64,000 nucleotides of DNA from Curtobacterium sp. MCBD17_035 (lineage in GTDB: Bacteria > Actinomycetota > Actinomycetes > Actinomycetales > Microbacteriaceae), in NCBI RefSeq assembly GCF_003234815.2, contig NZ_CP126279.1, forward strand, positions 3,038,001-3,102,000, given 5' to 3'. A model generated the notes under the pieces. It did no database searches, had not been told where the DNA came from, and saw nothing but the letters and a program-made list of their open reading frames with translations. Made by a program: the position numbers and the translations under genes. Within the stretch, counting starts at the first letter, position 1. Every line of letters starts with the position of its first letter. Of this stretch, positions 50,498-58,645 are shown one piece after another.

Positions 50498-51181
50498 CGA
50501 CGCGGCCGTCAGCAGGCGCCACCGCAGGTCGGGCACACCCCAGTCGTCGAGCTCGATGCCGAACGCGTCGGTGAGGAACGGCCGCGCCGCGGGCACCGCG
50601 CCGAGCGCGCGGGCCGCGTCGAGGACGGTCGGCGCGAGCAGGGCCGGGTTCCCGTCGCCGGCCGTCCGCTCGACGAGGTGCGCGTACTCCTCCGCGTGAC
50701 GGGGGACGGTGATGCTCCGGAGGCAGTGCAGCGCCTGCACGAGGACCGCCTCGGGCAGGTCCGGGACCGGGACGGACGCCCCGGCGACGACGAGCGTGCA
50801 CCGGGTCCTCCAGAGCCGGGCGAACACCGCGTCGGTGTCCGTCCCGAAGCCCGGGAACCGGTCGTGCACGTCCAGGTCGCAGCTCCACCCGCTGCGGAAC
50901 AGGGTGACGGAGTGGCGGCTGAACGTCACGTCGTCGGCGTCCGCGGGCCGTCGGCGCCACCCACGGCGCTCGAGCTCGGCGGTCATCACCGGAACGCCGC
51001 GCGGTGGCACGAGGACGTCGACGTCCGCCGGGACCCGGTGTCGGTCCTGGAGGCCGTGGTGCTGAGCGCCGAGACCCTTGAGGACCAGGAACGGGACACC
51101 GGCGACGGCCGCGGCGTCCGCCACGACGGCGTGCGCCAGCTCGACGGTGGCACGCGCGTCCAGCCGTGCTGCGGCCGTCAC
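50270..51181 (-). CDS. uncharacterised nucleotidyltransferase family protein (PF14907-like)
   Basis: 303 residues. The N-terminal half has the family pattern: FLVLKGLGAQHHGLQDRHRV then PADVDVLVPPRGV, corresponding to the LKG and D-x-D metal site of PF14907 proteins, and later FSRHSVTLFRSGWSCDLDVHDRF. The C-terminal half is helical and basic. Such proteins accompany HprK-like kinases and PqqD proteins in polysaccharide or lasso-peptide loci; the substrate is unknown. GTG 51181 overlaps the tyrosine-kinase stop. Overlaps the opposing polymerase gene by 228 bp. Confidence 0.78.
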   Translation of the reverse strand: MTAAARLDARATVELAHAVVADAAAVAGVPFLVLKGLGAQHHGLQDRHRVPADVDVLVPPRGVPVMTAELERRGWRRRPADADDVTFSRHSVTLFRSGWSCDLDVHDRFPGFGTDTDAVFARLWRTRCTLVVAGASVPVPDLPEAVLVQALHCLRSITVPRHAEEYAHLVERTAGDGNPALLAPTVLDAARALGAVPAARPFLTDAFGIELDDWGVPDLRWRLLTAASSPHARRLLAVVEAPWRERLRVVRVALLPPRETLEKRGLGGLDRFGLLAAYARRLWRGVRFLPSAAREARRARDRG

Positions 51182-52875
51182 GGCCGGGTGTCGTCGGTCC
51201 CGCCGACCGCGGCCGCCCGCCGCCGGCTCCGCCGCGAGGGGAGCTCGAGGGACGGATCGTACGGGGACACCACGGGCGAGCGTGGGACCGAGACGTCCCG
51301 GTCGGGCAGGGAGGGCGTGAGCCGGGACCCGCCGGAGGCGCGGGCCCCGCGGGCTGCGCGCGCTTCCGCGTCGCCGTCCGTGCCGTGTTCCGCGCCGCCG
51401 TCCGTGCCGGGAGCGGGCTCCGACCCGTCGTCGTCCCCCGCGTAGTACGCGCCGCCGTAGTAGCCGTAGTCGCGCGCGTCCTGCCCGCGCGTCGGGACCC
51501 GGTTGAGCACCGCACCCAGCACGGTCCCCCCACCCCGGGCCACGAGCTGCAGCGCCCGTCCGAGCTGGTCGATCGTGGTGCCCTGCGCCGAGACCGTCAC
51601 CACGAGGCCGTCCGCACCGGCCGCGAGCACGACGGCGTCGGTGACGGCGAGGATCGGCGGCGCGTCGAGGACCACCGTCGCGTGTTCCCCGAGCGAGGCG
51701 AGGATGTCCCGGAACATCCGCGACCCGAGCAGCTCGCTCGGGTTCGGTGGAACGCGGCCGGACCCGACGATCCACAGGTTGCCGACGTCGTCGGTCTGTT
51801 GCATGACGTCGGCGAGGTCCGCGCGTCCGGACAGCACGTCGGTGAGGCCCGCGCCCCGGGCCACGCCGAAGACCGCCGACAGCACGGGTCGCCGGAGATC
51901 GCAGTCGATGAGCACGACCCGCCCGGTGGACGTCACGGCGAGGGACCGGGCGAGGTTCGCCGCGATCGTCGACTTGCCGTCGCCCGGGAGCGGACTCGTG
52001 ACGACGAGGACCTTCGGGCGCTCGTCGACGTGGACGTAGGACAGGTTCGTGCGCAGCTCGCGGAGGGCCTCGGACGTCGCGAAGTTGACCCGTCGCTCCT
52101 CGGGCGTGCGGTTCGGCAGGGCGTCGACGAGTTGCCGGTGGTCGGTCAGGGCTGGATTGAGCGGGATGGTCCCGAGCACGGGGACACCGAACGCGGCCTC
52201 GATCGCGGCGGCCGAGCGGATGCGCCGGTCGAGGGCCTGCCGCACGAGGACGTACACCGACGCCAGGAGCAGGCCGACGAGCACCCCGAGCGTCACCGCC
52301 GCGCGCACGTCCGGCGACGTCGGCGACGTCGGGACGGTGGCGGAGGCCAACGGGACGAGCTTCGTCGTCGCCGAGGCGAGTGCCTCCCCCGACGACTGGA
52401 TCGCGGCGATCTGCCGCCCCATGCCCGCGATCCACGCGTCGGCGAGGTCGGCGGACTCGCGCGGGGTCGCGCCGCTCGCGGTGACGTCGATGATCGCCGT
52501 GCCCTCCGGCAGGCGGGTCTGCACGCGGCCGAGCAGCTCCTGCGGAGATGCACTGGTGCCGGTCGCCCGGACCACCCGTTTCGCGACCGCCAGCGAACCA
52601 CCGAGCTCGACGTACGTCTCGGCCTGGGACTTCGACAACTGGTCGGCGGCGTAGTCGAGGTTGGCGTCGCCGTTGCCCGCGACCCGCACGAAACCGGAGG
52701 CCTCGGACGTGTACACCCGCGGTTGCGTGAGCGTCCACGCACCGGCCGCGGCGACGCAGGCCAGGACGATGAGCACCGCACCGAACCAGTACGTCCGGAA
52801 CATGCGCACGTAGTCGGCCAGGGTCCGGGAGGTCCGCTCGTCGGGACGTGCGTCGGGACGTGCGTCGGGAGCCAT
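51178..52875 (-). CDS. polysaccharide co-polymerase/tyrosine autokinase (Wzz-BY-kinase)
   Basis: 565-residue inner-membrane protein. Wzz part: helix at about 33-52 (VLIVLACVAAAGAWTL), an extracytoplasmic loop, and a second helix (AAVTLGVLVGLLLASVYVLV). BY-kinase domain: Walker A SPLPGDGKSTIAANLA, Walker A' VVLIDCDLRRP and Walker B VVLDAPP. A tyrosine cluster DYGYYGGAYYAG sits near residue 480, followed by a long polar tail. It controls chain length and export of the polysaccharide; the LMW phosphatase in this operon would reverse its phosphorylation. ATG 52875 begins after a PDARPDARPD repeat-poor leader. Confidence 0.92.
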   Translation of the reverse strand: MAPDARPDARPDERTSRTLADYVRMFRTYWFGAVLIVLACVAAAGAWTLTQPRVYTSEASGFVRVAGNGDANLDYAADQLSKSQAETYVELGGSLAVAKRVVRATGTSASPQELLGRVQTRLPEGTAIIDVTASGATPRESADLADAWIAGMGRQIAAIQSSGEALASATTKLVPLASATVPTSPTSPDVRAAVTLGVLVGLLLASVYVLVRQALDRRIRSAAAIEAAFGVPVLGTIPLNPALTDHRQLVDALPNRTPEERRVNFATSEALRELRTNLSYVHVDERPKVLVVTSPLPGDGKSTIAANLARSLAVTSTGRVVLIDCDLRRPVLSAVFGVARGAGLTDVLSGRADLADVMQQTDDVGNLWIVGSGRVPPNPSELLGSRMFRDILASLGEHATVVLDAPPILAVTDAVVLAAGADGLVVTVSAQGTTIDQLGRALQLVARGGGTVLGAVLNRVPTRGQDARDYGYYGGAYYAGDDDGSEPAPGTDGGAEHGTDGDAEARAARGARASGGSRLTPSLPDRDVSVPRSPVVSPYDPSLELPSRRSRRRAAAVGGTDDTRP

Positions 52876-52989
52876 GCGTGGTCCTCCGGGTCGTGGTCGG
52901 GGCGGGATCAGGGCAGTCTCCGTCCCGGCGTGCGTGGCCCGCCCGGGCGCACGCACGTTCCCGGCGATCGCCGGGCGGTGGGATCCCCC

Positions 52990-53025
52990 ACGGCCTCACC
53001 CGCCACGGACACGGCCTCACCCGCC
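52990..53025. repeat. 15-bp direct repeat at the GT2 3' end
   Basis: ACGGCCTCACCCGCC occurs at 52990-53004 and again at 53011-53025, 21 bp apart. The second copy contains the stop codon of the GT2 gene. It lies in the 141-bp gap before the tyrosine kinase gene. Confidence 0.7.
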
Positions 53026-54069
53026 GGACCGTCCGGCCACCCGGGCGTCGTGCACCGCGAAGAGCAGGGGCAGCACGCCGACCACCAGGAGCGGTGCGAC
53101 GCGGACCGCCCACATGAGGAGCCACACCGAGGTCGACCGCAGACGGACGCCACCGAGCCGACGACCGTGCAGGGCTCGTCGGGCGCGACGCACCCCGGCG
53201 CGCCGGACCGACCAGGGCGCGTGCTGGCGCCCCGGCGTGACGACGAGCGCGCGGCACCGGAACCAGCACGTGAACCAGGTCAGGAGCTCCTCGCGGCGTG
53301 CCGGGTCGGCGAGCGCCGGTGCGTCGACCGGCGCCACGGAGTCCGCGGCCGCGACGACGGCGGCGTGGGCGGCCTCCAGGGCGTCGAGCGCGGGGGTCCT
53401 GGACCGCGAGACCGAGCCGGGACGGTGGACCCAGTGGTAGAGCACGTCCGGGACGAACCGGACCCGTCGCGCGGCGGCGAGCACCGGGGCGAGACCCGCG
53501 ACGTCGCTCTGCGACGGCAGGTGCGGGAAGGGGGCGTCCCCGAGGACCGAGCGGCGGACGAGCTTCGACCACAGGAAGCCGTCGATGGTGCCCTCGAGCA
53601 GCATGACGAGCGCCTCGGGACCGGTCGCGACGCGCGGCACGGGGACACCGTCGACGATCCGGCCGGGGCGGAGCGGGTCGGTGCGGAAGTCGGCCCGACA
53701 CACGACGACGTCGACGTCGTCGGTCGCCGCGTCGAGGAGCCGCGTCGCTGCTCCGGGCTCCCACCGGTCGTCGTGGTCGACGAACCACACCCACGTACCG
53801 CGGGCGAGCCGGACCGCGCGGTTGCGGCTCGCGGCCACCCCGGAGTTCGTCGCGTTCTCGAGCACCTGCACGTCGGGGCGGTCGACCGCCCACCGACGGA
53901 GGCGCTCGGCGGTGCCGTCACCGGACCCGTCGTCGACCAGGACGAGCTCGACGCCCGCGGTGAGGAGGGCCGCGGCCCGGCCCAGGAACCCGTCGAGCAA
54001 CCGACCGGGCCGGAACAGCGCGGCGACGACGGTCACGTCGGGCACGGCATCCGTGGGCCGAGCGCTCAT
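53017..54069 (-). CDS. glycosyltransferase family 2
   Basis: 350-residue GT-A enzyme. Seen: VTVVAALFRPGRLLDGFL at the start, VELVLVDDGSGDGTAERL with the nucleotide-binding aspartates, ENATNSGVAASRNRAVRLARG, and the metal-binding WFVDHDDRWEPGAA. A hydrophobic segment near the C-terminus (WAVRVAPLLVVGVLPLLFAV) suggests membrane association. It adds a sugar to the lipid-linked repeat unit; donor unknown. ATG 54069 overlaps the WecG gene stop. Confidence 0.9.
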   Translation of the reverse strand: MSARPTDAVPDVTVVAALFRPGRLLDGFLGRAAALLTAGVELVLVDDGSGDGTAERLRRWAVDRPDVQVLENATNSGVAASRNRAVRLARGTWVWFVDHDDRWEPGAATRLLDAATDDVDVVVCRADFRTDPLRPGRIVDGVPVPRVATGPEALVMLLEGTIDGFLWSKLVRRSVLGDAPFPHLPSQSDVAGLAPVLAAARRVRFVPDVLYHWVHRPGSVSRSRTPALDALEAAHAAVVAAADSVAPVDAPALADPARREELLTWFTCWFRCRALVVTPGRQHAPWSVRRAGVRRARRALHGRRLGGVRLRSTSVWLLMWAVRVAPLLVVGVLPLLFAVHDARVAGRSGG

Positions 54070-54860
54070 GCCCGGTCCGGTCGACGCCCGCGTGCGGCCA
54101 GGAGCGACCGCGCGACCACGAGCAGGAACGCCGGGCCCCGGACCAGGTAGCGGTGAGCGAGGCGGCGCGGTTCCTGCAGCAGCCGCCACGACCACTCCAG
54201 ACCGAGGCGTTGGACGAGCACGGGTGCACGGCGCCGGGCGCCGGCGGCGAAGTCGACCGCCGCGCCGGCGCCGACGTAGACCGCGTCGGGCAGTGCGTCC
54301 TCCCACCGCAGGAACCACGCCTCCTGCTTCGGCGACCCGAGGCAGAGGAAGACGACGTCGGGGCGGATCGCCCGGAGCCGCTCGACGACCGTGCCGCCGT
54401 CCTCGCCGCCCACGAGGTCCGGGAACGGCACGTCCTGGACGTCCGCGCCGGGGTGCTGCGTCCGGAGTCGCTCCGCCGCGCGGACGGCCGTGCCCGGTGC
54501 TCCACCGGTGACGACGATCCGCCACCCCCGCTCGGCGGAGGCCGCGCTGCACGCGACGAGGAGGTCCGCCCCGGTGACCCGGCGCACGGTGTGGTCGCCG
54601 AGCAGTCGCGCCAACGCGACGATCGGGAGGCCGTCGACCGTCCGGAGGTCCGCCCGCGCGTGCGCACGGCGCGCCGCCTCGTCGTTCCGCAGCACGAGCA
54701 CCTGGTCGACGTTCGGTGTCGTCACGAGCGTCCGACCGGTACCCCGCCGCCGGTCGACCTCGTCGAGGAGGTCGCGCACGTCCCCCCGGAACAGCGGCTC
54801 GTCGGCGAGCAGGACGGCGTCGGGCGCGACCCGGAGGAGCGGTGTGCGTCCCGACGCCAT
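54066..54860 (-). CDS. WecG/TagA/CpsF family glycosyltransferase
   Basis: 264-residue GT26 enzyme. Family motifs: LVTTPNVDQVLVLRNDE, LRTVDGLPIVALARLLG, RVTGADLLVACS, VFLCLGSPKQEAWF and YVGAGAAVDFAAG with GLEWSWRLLQEPRRLAHRY at the end. It transfers a (N-acetyl)hexosaminyl-type sugar to undecaprenyl-PP-sugar, typically the second step after the priming transferase. ATG 54860 shares a base with the preceding stop. Confidence 0.92.
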   Translation of the reverse strand: MASGRTPLLRVAPDAVLLADEPLFRGDVRDLLDEVDRRRGTGRTLVTTPNVDQVLVLRNDEAARRAHARADLRTVDGLPIVALARLLGDHTVRRVTGADLLVACSAASAERGWRIVVTGGAPGTAVRAAERLRTQHPGADVQDVPFPDLVGGEDGGTVVERLRAIRPDVVFLCLGSPKQEAWFLRWEDALPDAVYVGAGAAVDFAAGARRRAPVLVQRLGLEWSWRLLQEPRRLAHRYLVRGPAFLLVVARSLLAARGRRPDRA

Positions 54861-56326
54861 CAGTAGGCTCCCCGTGCGCGGAGGACGGCACCGACCGTCC
54901 GGGCCAGGACGACCAGGTCGCCCATGAGGGACCAGTTCTCGACGTACAGGAGGTCGAGGTGGAGGCCGTCCTCCCACGGGAGGTCCGAGCGACCCCCGAC
55001 CTGCCACGGGCCCGTCAGCCCCGGCTTCGTCAGGAGGCGTCGTCGTGCCCGGTCCCCGTACGTCGCCACCTCGGACGGCAGTGGTGGCCGCGGCCCCACG
55101 AGGCTCATGTGACCGAGCAGGACGTTGACGAGCTGTGGGACCTCGTCCACCGACCAGCGCCGGAGGAGGCGGCCGAGCCGGGTCACGCGCGGGTCGTCCC
55201 GCATCTTGAACAGCGGTCCGGAGCCGTGTTCGTTCTCGGCGCGGAGGTCGCCCTGCAGTCGGTCCGCGCCCGGCACCATCGTCCGGAACTTGACGATCGT
55301 GAACAGCCGTCCGCCCTGGCCGACGCGCTGCTGGGTGAAGAACGCGGGCCCCGGACTGTCGAGTCGTACCGCGAGGGCGACGAGCACGATGAAGGGCGCA
55401 GCGAGGACCAGCCCCAGGGCACTCGCCACGACGTCGAACGCCCGCTTCGCCACGTGCGGGAGGCCGGACCGCGGGGGCGGTTCGACGGCGATCAGGGCGT
55501 GCCCGGCGAGCGTGACCGTCTGGAGGCGCTGCGTCGCGACCGGTCCGACCTGCGGCGCCACGAGCAGCTGGACGCCGTCGGCCTCGAGGGCCCAGGAGAG
55601 CTCGCGCGCGAACTCGTCGCCGTGCCCGCCGACGACGAGCACCGCGTCCGGGCCGAGCTCGTCGACGAGCTGCTCGACGCGCGCGTGCAGCGCCTCGGGT
55701 CCGGCGCGGCGCGCACTCGCCCCGACGGGGCCGTCGGTGACCAACGTCCGGACGACGCGGAGCCCGGCACCCGGGTCGCGGTCGACCAGGTCACGGACGG
55801 CCGCCACCGAGTCGGACGGACCGATGACGAGCGTCGAGCGGCACATCCGGCCGCGCTCGCGCACACGACGGACCCACGCGCGCCAGGCCACCCGGTCGGC
55901 GACGAGCGCGACGAGGCCGAGCGGGACGGCCACGAGCAGGTACCCCCGCGAGATCTCCGTCTGCGTGATCGCGGAGGACACGGCGAGCACGAGCACGACG
56001 ACGACCGTGGTGCGGGTGAGGTCGCGGAACGCGCCGGGTGACGACACGAAGCGGTCCTCGGGGGACCGCCCGGCCCGGACGACGAGGAGGAGGACGAACC
56101 ACAGCCCCGACAGGAGCACCGAGAACTCGGTGTAGTCGAGCCCGACGAACCCGATCTGCACGCCGTTCCCGTCGAACCCGAACCGGAGGAACTGCGATCC
56201 GAGGGTCGCGGCGAGCAGACTCACGGCCTCGGTGGCGGCCATCGTCCGGGTCGGGAGCGGTGTCGCGGTGCCGGGCCGCGCCTCCCGGTGTCCGCCGACC
56301 GCGGCCGTCGCGATCGTGTGCGCCAC
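54860..56326 (-). CDS. undecaprenyl-phosphate sugar phosphotransferase (priming transferase)
   Basis: 488-residue polyprenyl glycosylphosphotransferase. Four N-terminal helices and a CoA-binding-like domain precede the bacterial sugar transferase part: KRAFDVVASALGLVLAAPFI, SPGPAFFTQQRVGQGGRLF, IVKFRTMVPGAD, RLGRLLRRWSVDEVPQL, NVLLGHMSLVGPRP and KPGLTGPWQVGGRS. It starts the repeat unit by putting a sugar-1-phosphate on undecaprenyl phosphate. GTG 56326 lies one base after the LCP stop with GAGGAG upstream. Confidence 0.93.
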   Translation of the reverse strand: MAHTIATAAVGGHREARPGTATPLPTRTMAATEAVSLLAATLGSQFLRFGFDGNGVQIGFVGLDYTEFSVLLSGLWFVLLLVVRAGRSPEDRFVSSPGAFRDLTRTTVVVVLVLAVSSAITQTEISRGYLLVAVPLGLVALVADRVAWRAWVRRVRERGRMCRSTLVIGPSDSVAAVRDLVDRDPGAGLRVVRTLVTDGPVGASARRAGPEALHARVEQLVDELGPDAVLVVGGHGDEFARELSWALEADGVQLLVAPQVGPVATQRLQTVTLAGHALIAVEPPPRSGLPHVAKRAFDVVASALGLVLAAPFIVLVALAVRLDSPGPAFFTQQRVGQGGRLFTIVKFRTMVPGADRLQGDLRAENEHGSGPLFKMRDDPRVTRLGRLLRRWSVDEVPQLVNVLLGHMSLVGPRPPLPSEVATYGDRARRRLLTKPGLTGPWQVGGRSDLPWEDGLHLDLLYVENWSLMGDLVVLARTVGAVLRARGAY

Positions 56327-56327
56327 G

Positions 56328-57323
56328 TCACCGCTCCTCGGTGTGGTGGTGGTCGACCCAGTCGCCGAGGGTGTCATGCCGCAGGGCGCTGCCGATCTCG
56401 GCGACCGCGGTCCGGTCCTGCAGCACGATCGACTGACCGTCCGCGCTCGTCCCGCTGCCGAGCGTCGGCAGCGTGAAGAAGGCCACGTCGTCCGGTCGGA
56501 CCGATCGGAGTCGCCAGCCGATGCGCGCTGCGCGGGTGAACGTGAGGCCGCGGTCCACCGTCACGGACCGTCCCGTCGCACCGAGGAACGCCCGCACCCG
56601 GCCGAGGTCGTGCAGGCCGTCCCGGTCGGCCAGGCGGTCGAGGACACCGCGGAGGAACGACTGCTGGTTCCGGACGCGCTGGTGGTCCGCGTCGGGGAAC
56701 GCGTACCGTTCGCGCACGAAGGCGAGCGCACGCTGCCCGGCCACGTGGTTGACGCCGGCGGTGAACCGGTAGCCCGGCATGTTGCGGCTCGTGAAGGCCT
56801 TGGGTGACACGACGTCGACACCACCGAGCGTCGACGACATGGCCGCGAACCCGGCGAAGTCGACGACCGCGACGTGGTCGATGCGGACGTCGAGGAGCGC
56901 CTCCACGGTGCGGATCGTCAGCGGGACCCCGCCGAGGGAGAACGCGGCGTTCACCTTGCCCTCGCCGTGCCCGGGGATCGGCACCCAGAGGTCGCGCATG
57001 ATCGACATGACCTGGACGTCGTCGCCGTCGGCCGGGAGGTGGACGAGCATGAGCGTGTCCGAGCGCTGCCCGGTCGGACCGCCGCCCGCGATGTCGCCGA
57101 GGCGTCCGCGGGTGTCCGAGCCGATGAGCAGCACGTTCTCGGAGGCCCGGGACGCCGCCGGACGCTCCCCTCTCGGGAACGGGTCGGAGTCGAGGGTCCG
57201 GACGTCGGACCGGTACCCGGTCTGCACCAGCAGCACGACCGCGGCCGCCGCGACGAGCGGCAGCACGACGAGGATCACGACCGCGAACGACACCCGGCGC
57301 AGGACCCGCCGCCGCTCAGCCAC
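56328..57323 (-). CDS. LytR-CpsA-Psr family glycopolymer transferase
   Basis: 331-residue membrane-anchored enzyme. An N-terminal helix (AVVILVVLPLVAAAAVVLL) is followed by the LCP domain: ENVLLIGSDTRGR, RSDTLMLVHLP, SIMRDLWVPIPGHGEGKVNAAF, LGGVDVV, and RALAFVRERYAFPDADHQRVRNQQ with its conserved arginines. LCP proteins transfer lipid-linked polymers to peptidoglycan, so the exopolysaccharide is probably wall-attached. GTG 57323 overlaps the phosphatase gene. Confidence 0.92.
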   Translation of the reverse strand: MAERRRVLRRVSFAVVILVVLPLVAAAAVVLLVQTGYRSDVRTLDSDPFPRGERPAASRASENVLLIGSDTRGRLGDIAGGGPTGQRSDTLMLVHLPADGDDVQVMSIMRDLWVPIPGHGEGKVNAAFSLGGVPLTIRTVEALLDVRIDHVAVVDFAGFAAMSSTLGGVDVVSPKAFTSRNMPGYRFTAGVNHVAGQRALAFVRERYAFPDADHQRVRNQQSFLRGVLDRLADRDGLHDLGRVRAFLGATGRSVTVDRGLTFTRAARIGWRLRSVRPDDVAFFTLPTLGSGTSADGQSIVLQDRTAVAEIGSALRHDTLGDWVDHHHTEER

Positions 57324-57939
57324 GGGTCGCCGCCAGTGCGTCCGCGATCACCGTGACGGCGTCACCGAGTTGTGCCTCGAGCGCCCCGAGACGCGCTGGG
57401 TCCGGACCGACCGGGTCGATGAGATCGCGATCGCCGCCCTCCGCCGTCACCGCGGCCCGCAGGGAGCCCGCTCGCTGGAGGAGCCCCGCCGGGTCGAGCC
57501 CCCGTGCGCGGTGGTGACGCGCGATCGCCGCGAACTCGAGCACGGTGAACGTCCGGTTGAGCAGCGCCGGCACGCGCTCGAGCACGGCGACGGAGTGGGC
57601 CTCCTCGGCCGTGAGCACGAGTGTCGCACCCCGGAGCCGGGTCGCCTGGAGCGGTGACGCCCGATGGCCGGACGCGTCCAGCCCCCGGTCGCGCAACATG
57701 CGACGGACACCCGGCACCATCGCGCCGCGCTCGAGCACCCGCACCCCGCAGCTCGAGACCGCGAAGCGCCCGGGGGCCCGGGCGTCGAGCCCGGCCTGCA
57801 GCAGACGCTCGACGAGTGGTGAGCGCGCGAGGTTCGCCGCGCACACCACGACGACACGCGTCCGCCCGTCGCTCGGCTCGGGCGGCACGGCACGCTCCCA
57901 CGGCGACGGCCGTGTGCATGTGGACGGCGGTGTGGTCAT
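57316..57939 (-). CDS. low-molecular-weight protein tyrosine phosphatase
   Basis: 207 residues. The P-loop is VVVCAANLARSPLVERLL with the C-x5-R-S catalytic signature near residue 33. LVLTAEEAH and DLIDPVGPDP, the DP loop with the general acid, follow. It would dephosphorylate the BY-kinase tyrosine cluster. First gene of the minus-strand polysaccharide operon, with a 16-bp palindrome 35 bp upstream. Confidence 0.9.
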   Translation of the reverse strand: MTTPPSTCTRPSPWERAVPPEPSDGRTRVVVVCAANLARSPLVERLLQAGLDARAPGRFAVSSCGVRVLERGAMVPGVRRMLRDRGLDASGHRASPLQATRLRGATLVLTAEEAHSVAVLERVPALLNRTFTVLEFAAIARHHRARGLDPAGLLQRAGSLRAAVTAEGGDRDLIDPVGPDPARLGALEAQLGDAVTVIADALAATRG

Positions 57940-57973
57940 CGCGACGATCCCCTCCTCGATCGGGTCGGTCGCG

Positions 57974-57989
57974 GTGACCGTACGGTCAC
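57974..57989. promoter_or_regulatory. palindrome before the polysaccharide operon
   Basis: GTGACCGTACGGTCAC is a perfect 16-bp palindrome between the divergent LMW phosphatase and PqqD genes. Good candidate for an operator controlling the whole polysaccharide operon. The remaining 260 bp of the gap contain no convincing gene. Confidence 0.5.
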
Positions 57990-58198
57990 GACGCGGCTCG
58001 ATCAGGGGCGTGCGCGATGGGCGTCCGGGAGGCCCGGCACCGGGTCACCCGTCAGTTCACGTCCCGCGGCCCGGGTGCCGTCGTCCGCTCACCGGAGCGG
58101 CCGTGATGAGGGTCCGGCGCGCGGACTCACCCCCCGGAGCGCGCCCACGGCTGACCGGGAGGTCGGCGCTAGCATGCGCAGCCGAGGAGGAGGTCCGC

Positions 58199-58645
58199 AT
58201 GGACGACGACGAACGGACGGCAGGGCCGCCCCGTCGCTGGGTCCGCCGACGGGCGCGGGTCGCGGCGGTCGGCGACGCCGAGCGGGTGGTGGTCACCGAT
58301 CCCGCGCGGTGCGACCTGCACGTGCTCGCCGGCACTGCTGCGGTCGTCTGGTCCGAGCTGGACGAGGGCACGACCGTCGAGGACGTGGCCACCCGGGTGG
58401 CGCGGTGGTACCCGGACGTCGACCCGGAGACGGTGGCGGGGCAGGTGGCGGCGTTCCTCGGGGAACTCGCCGCCGCGGGGCTCGTCGAGGTCGAGCCCGT
58501 CCCGGACACACGAACGGACCGGCCCGGGGCCGTGGTCGAGACCATCCGGTCTGACCACGGCACCCGGGCCGGTCCGTGGGGGTGGAGCGTCGGGACGACT
58601 ACGCGTTCTGCACGTCGTCCTTGGCGCTCTGGGCGCTGTCCTTGA
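58199..58645 (+). CDS. PqqD-like protein
   Basis: 148-residue protein. Residues about 20-95 follow the PqqD pattern: ERVVVTDPARCDLHVLAGTAAVVWSELDEGTTVEDVATRV (in parts) and AAFLGELAAAGLVEVEPV. PqqD domains bind peptide segments for modifying enzymes. ATG 58199 follows GAGGAGGAGG. Its polar C-terminal tail overlaps the opposing DUF3618 gene by 47 bp. Divergent from the polysaccharide operon; together with the HprK-PqqD fusion and nucleotidyltransferase it may form a three-part system. Confidence 0.72.
   Translation: MDDDERTAGPPRRWVRRRARVAAVGDAERVVVTDPARCDLHVLAGTAAVVWSELDEGTTVEDVATRVARWYPDVDPETVAGQVAAFLGELAAAGLVEVEPVPDTRTDRPGAVVETIRSDHGTRAGPWGWSVGTTTRSARRPWRSGRCP

Noticed and set aside
58018..58107. 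29-codon frame between the phosphatase and PqqD genes as a possible modified-peptide precursor
   Set aside because: No ribosome-binding site, Arg/Pro-rich random-looking sequence and no leader/core pattern.
43928..58645. Lasso-peptide biosynthetic cluster, because of HprK-like, PqqD and nucleotidyltransferase genes
   Set aside because: No asparagine-synthetase-type cyclase, no transglutaminase-like protease and no convincing precursor peptide were found; polysaccharide genes dominate.
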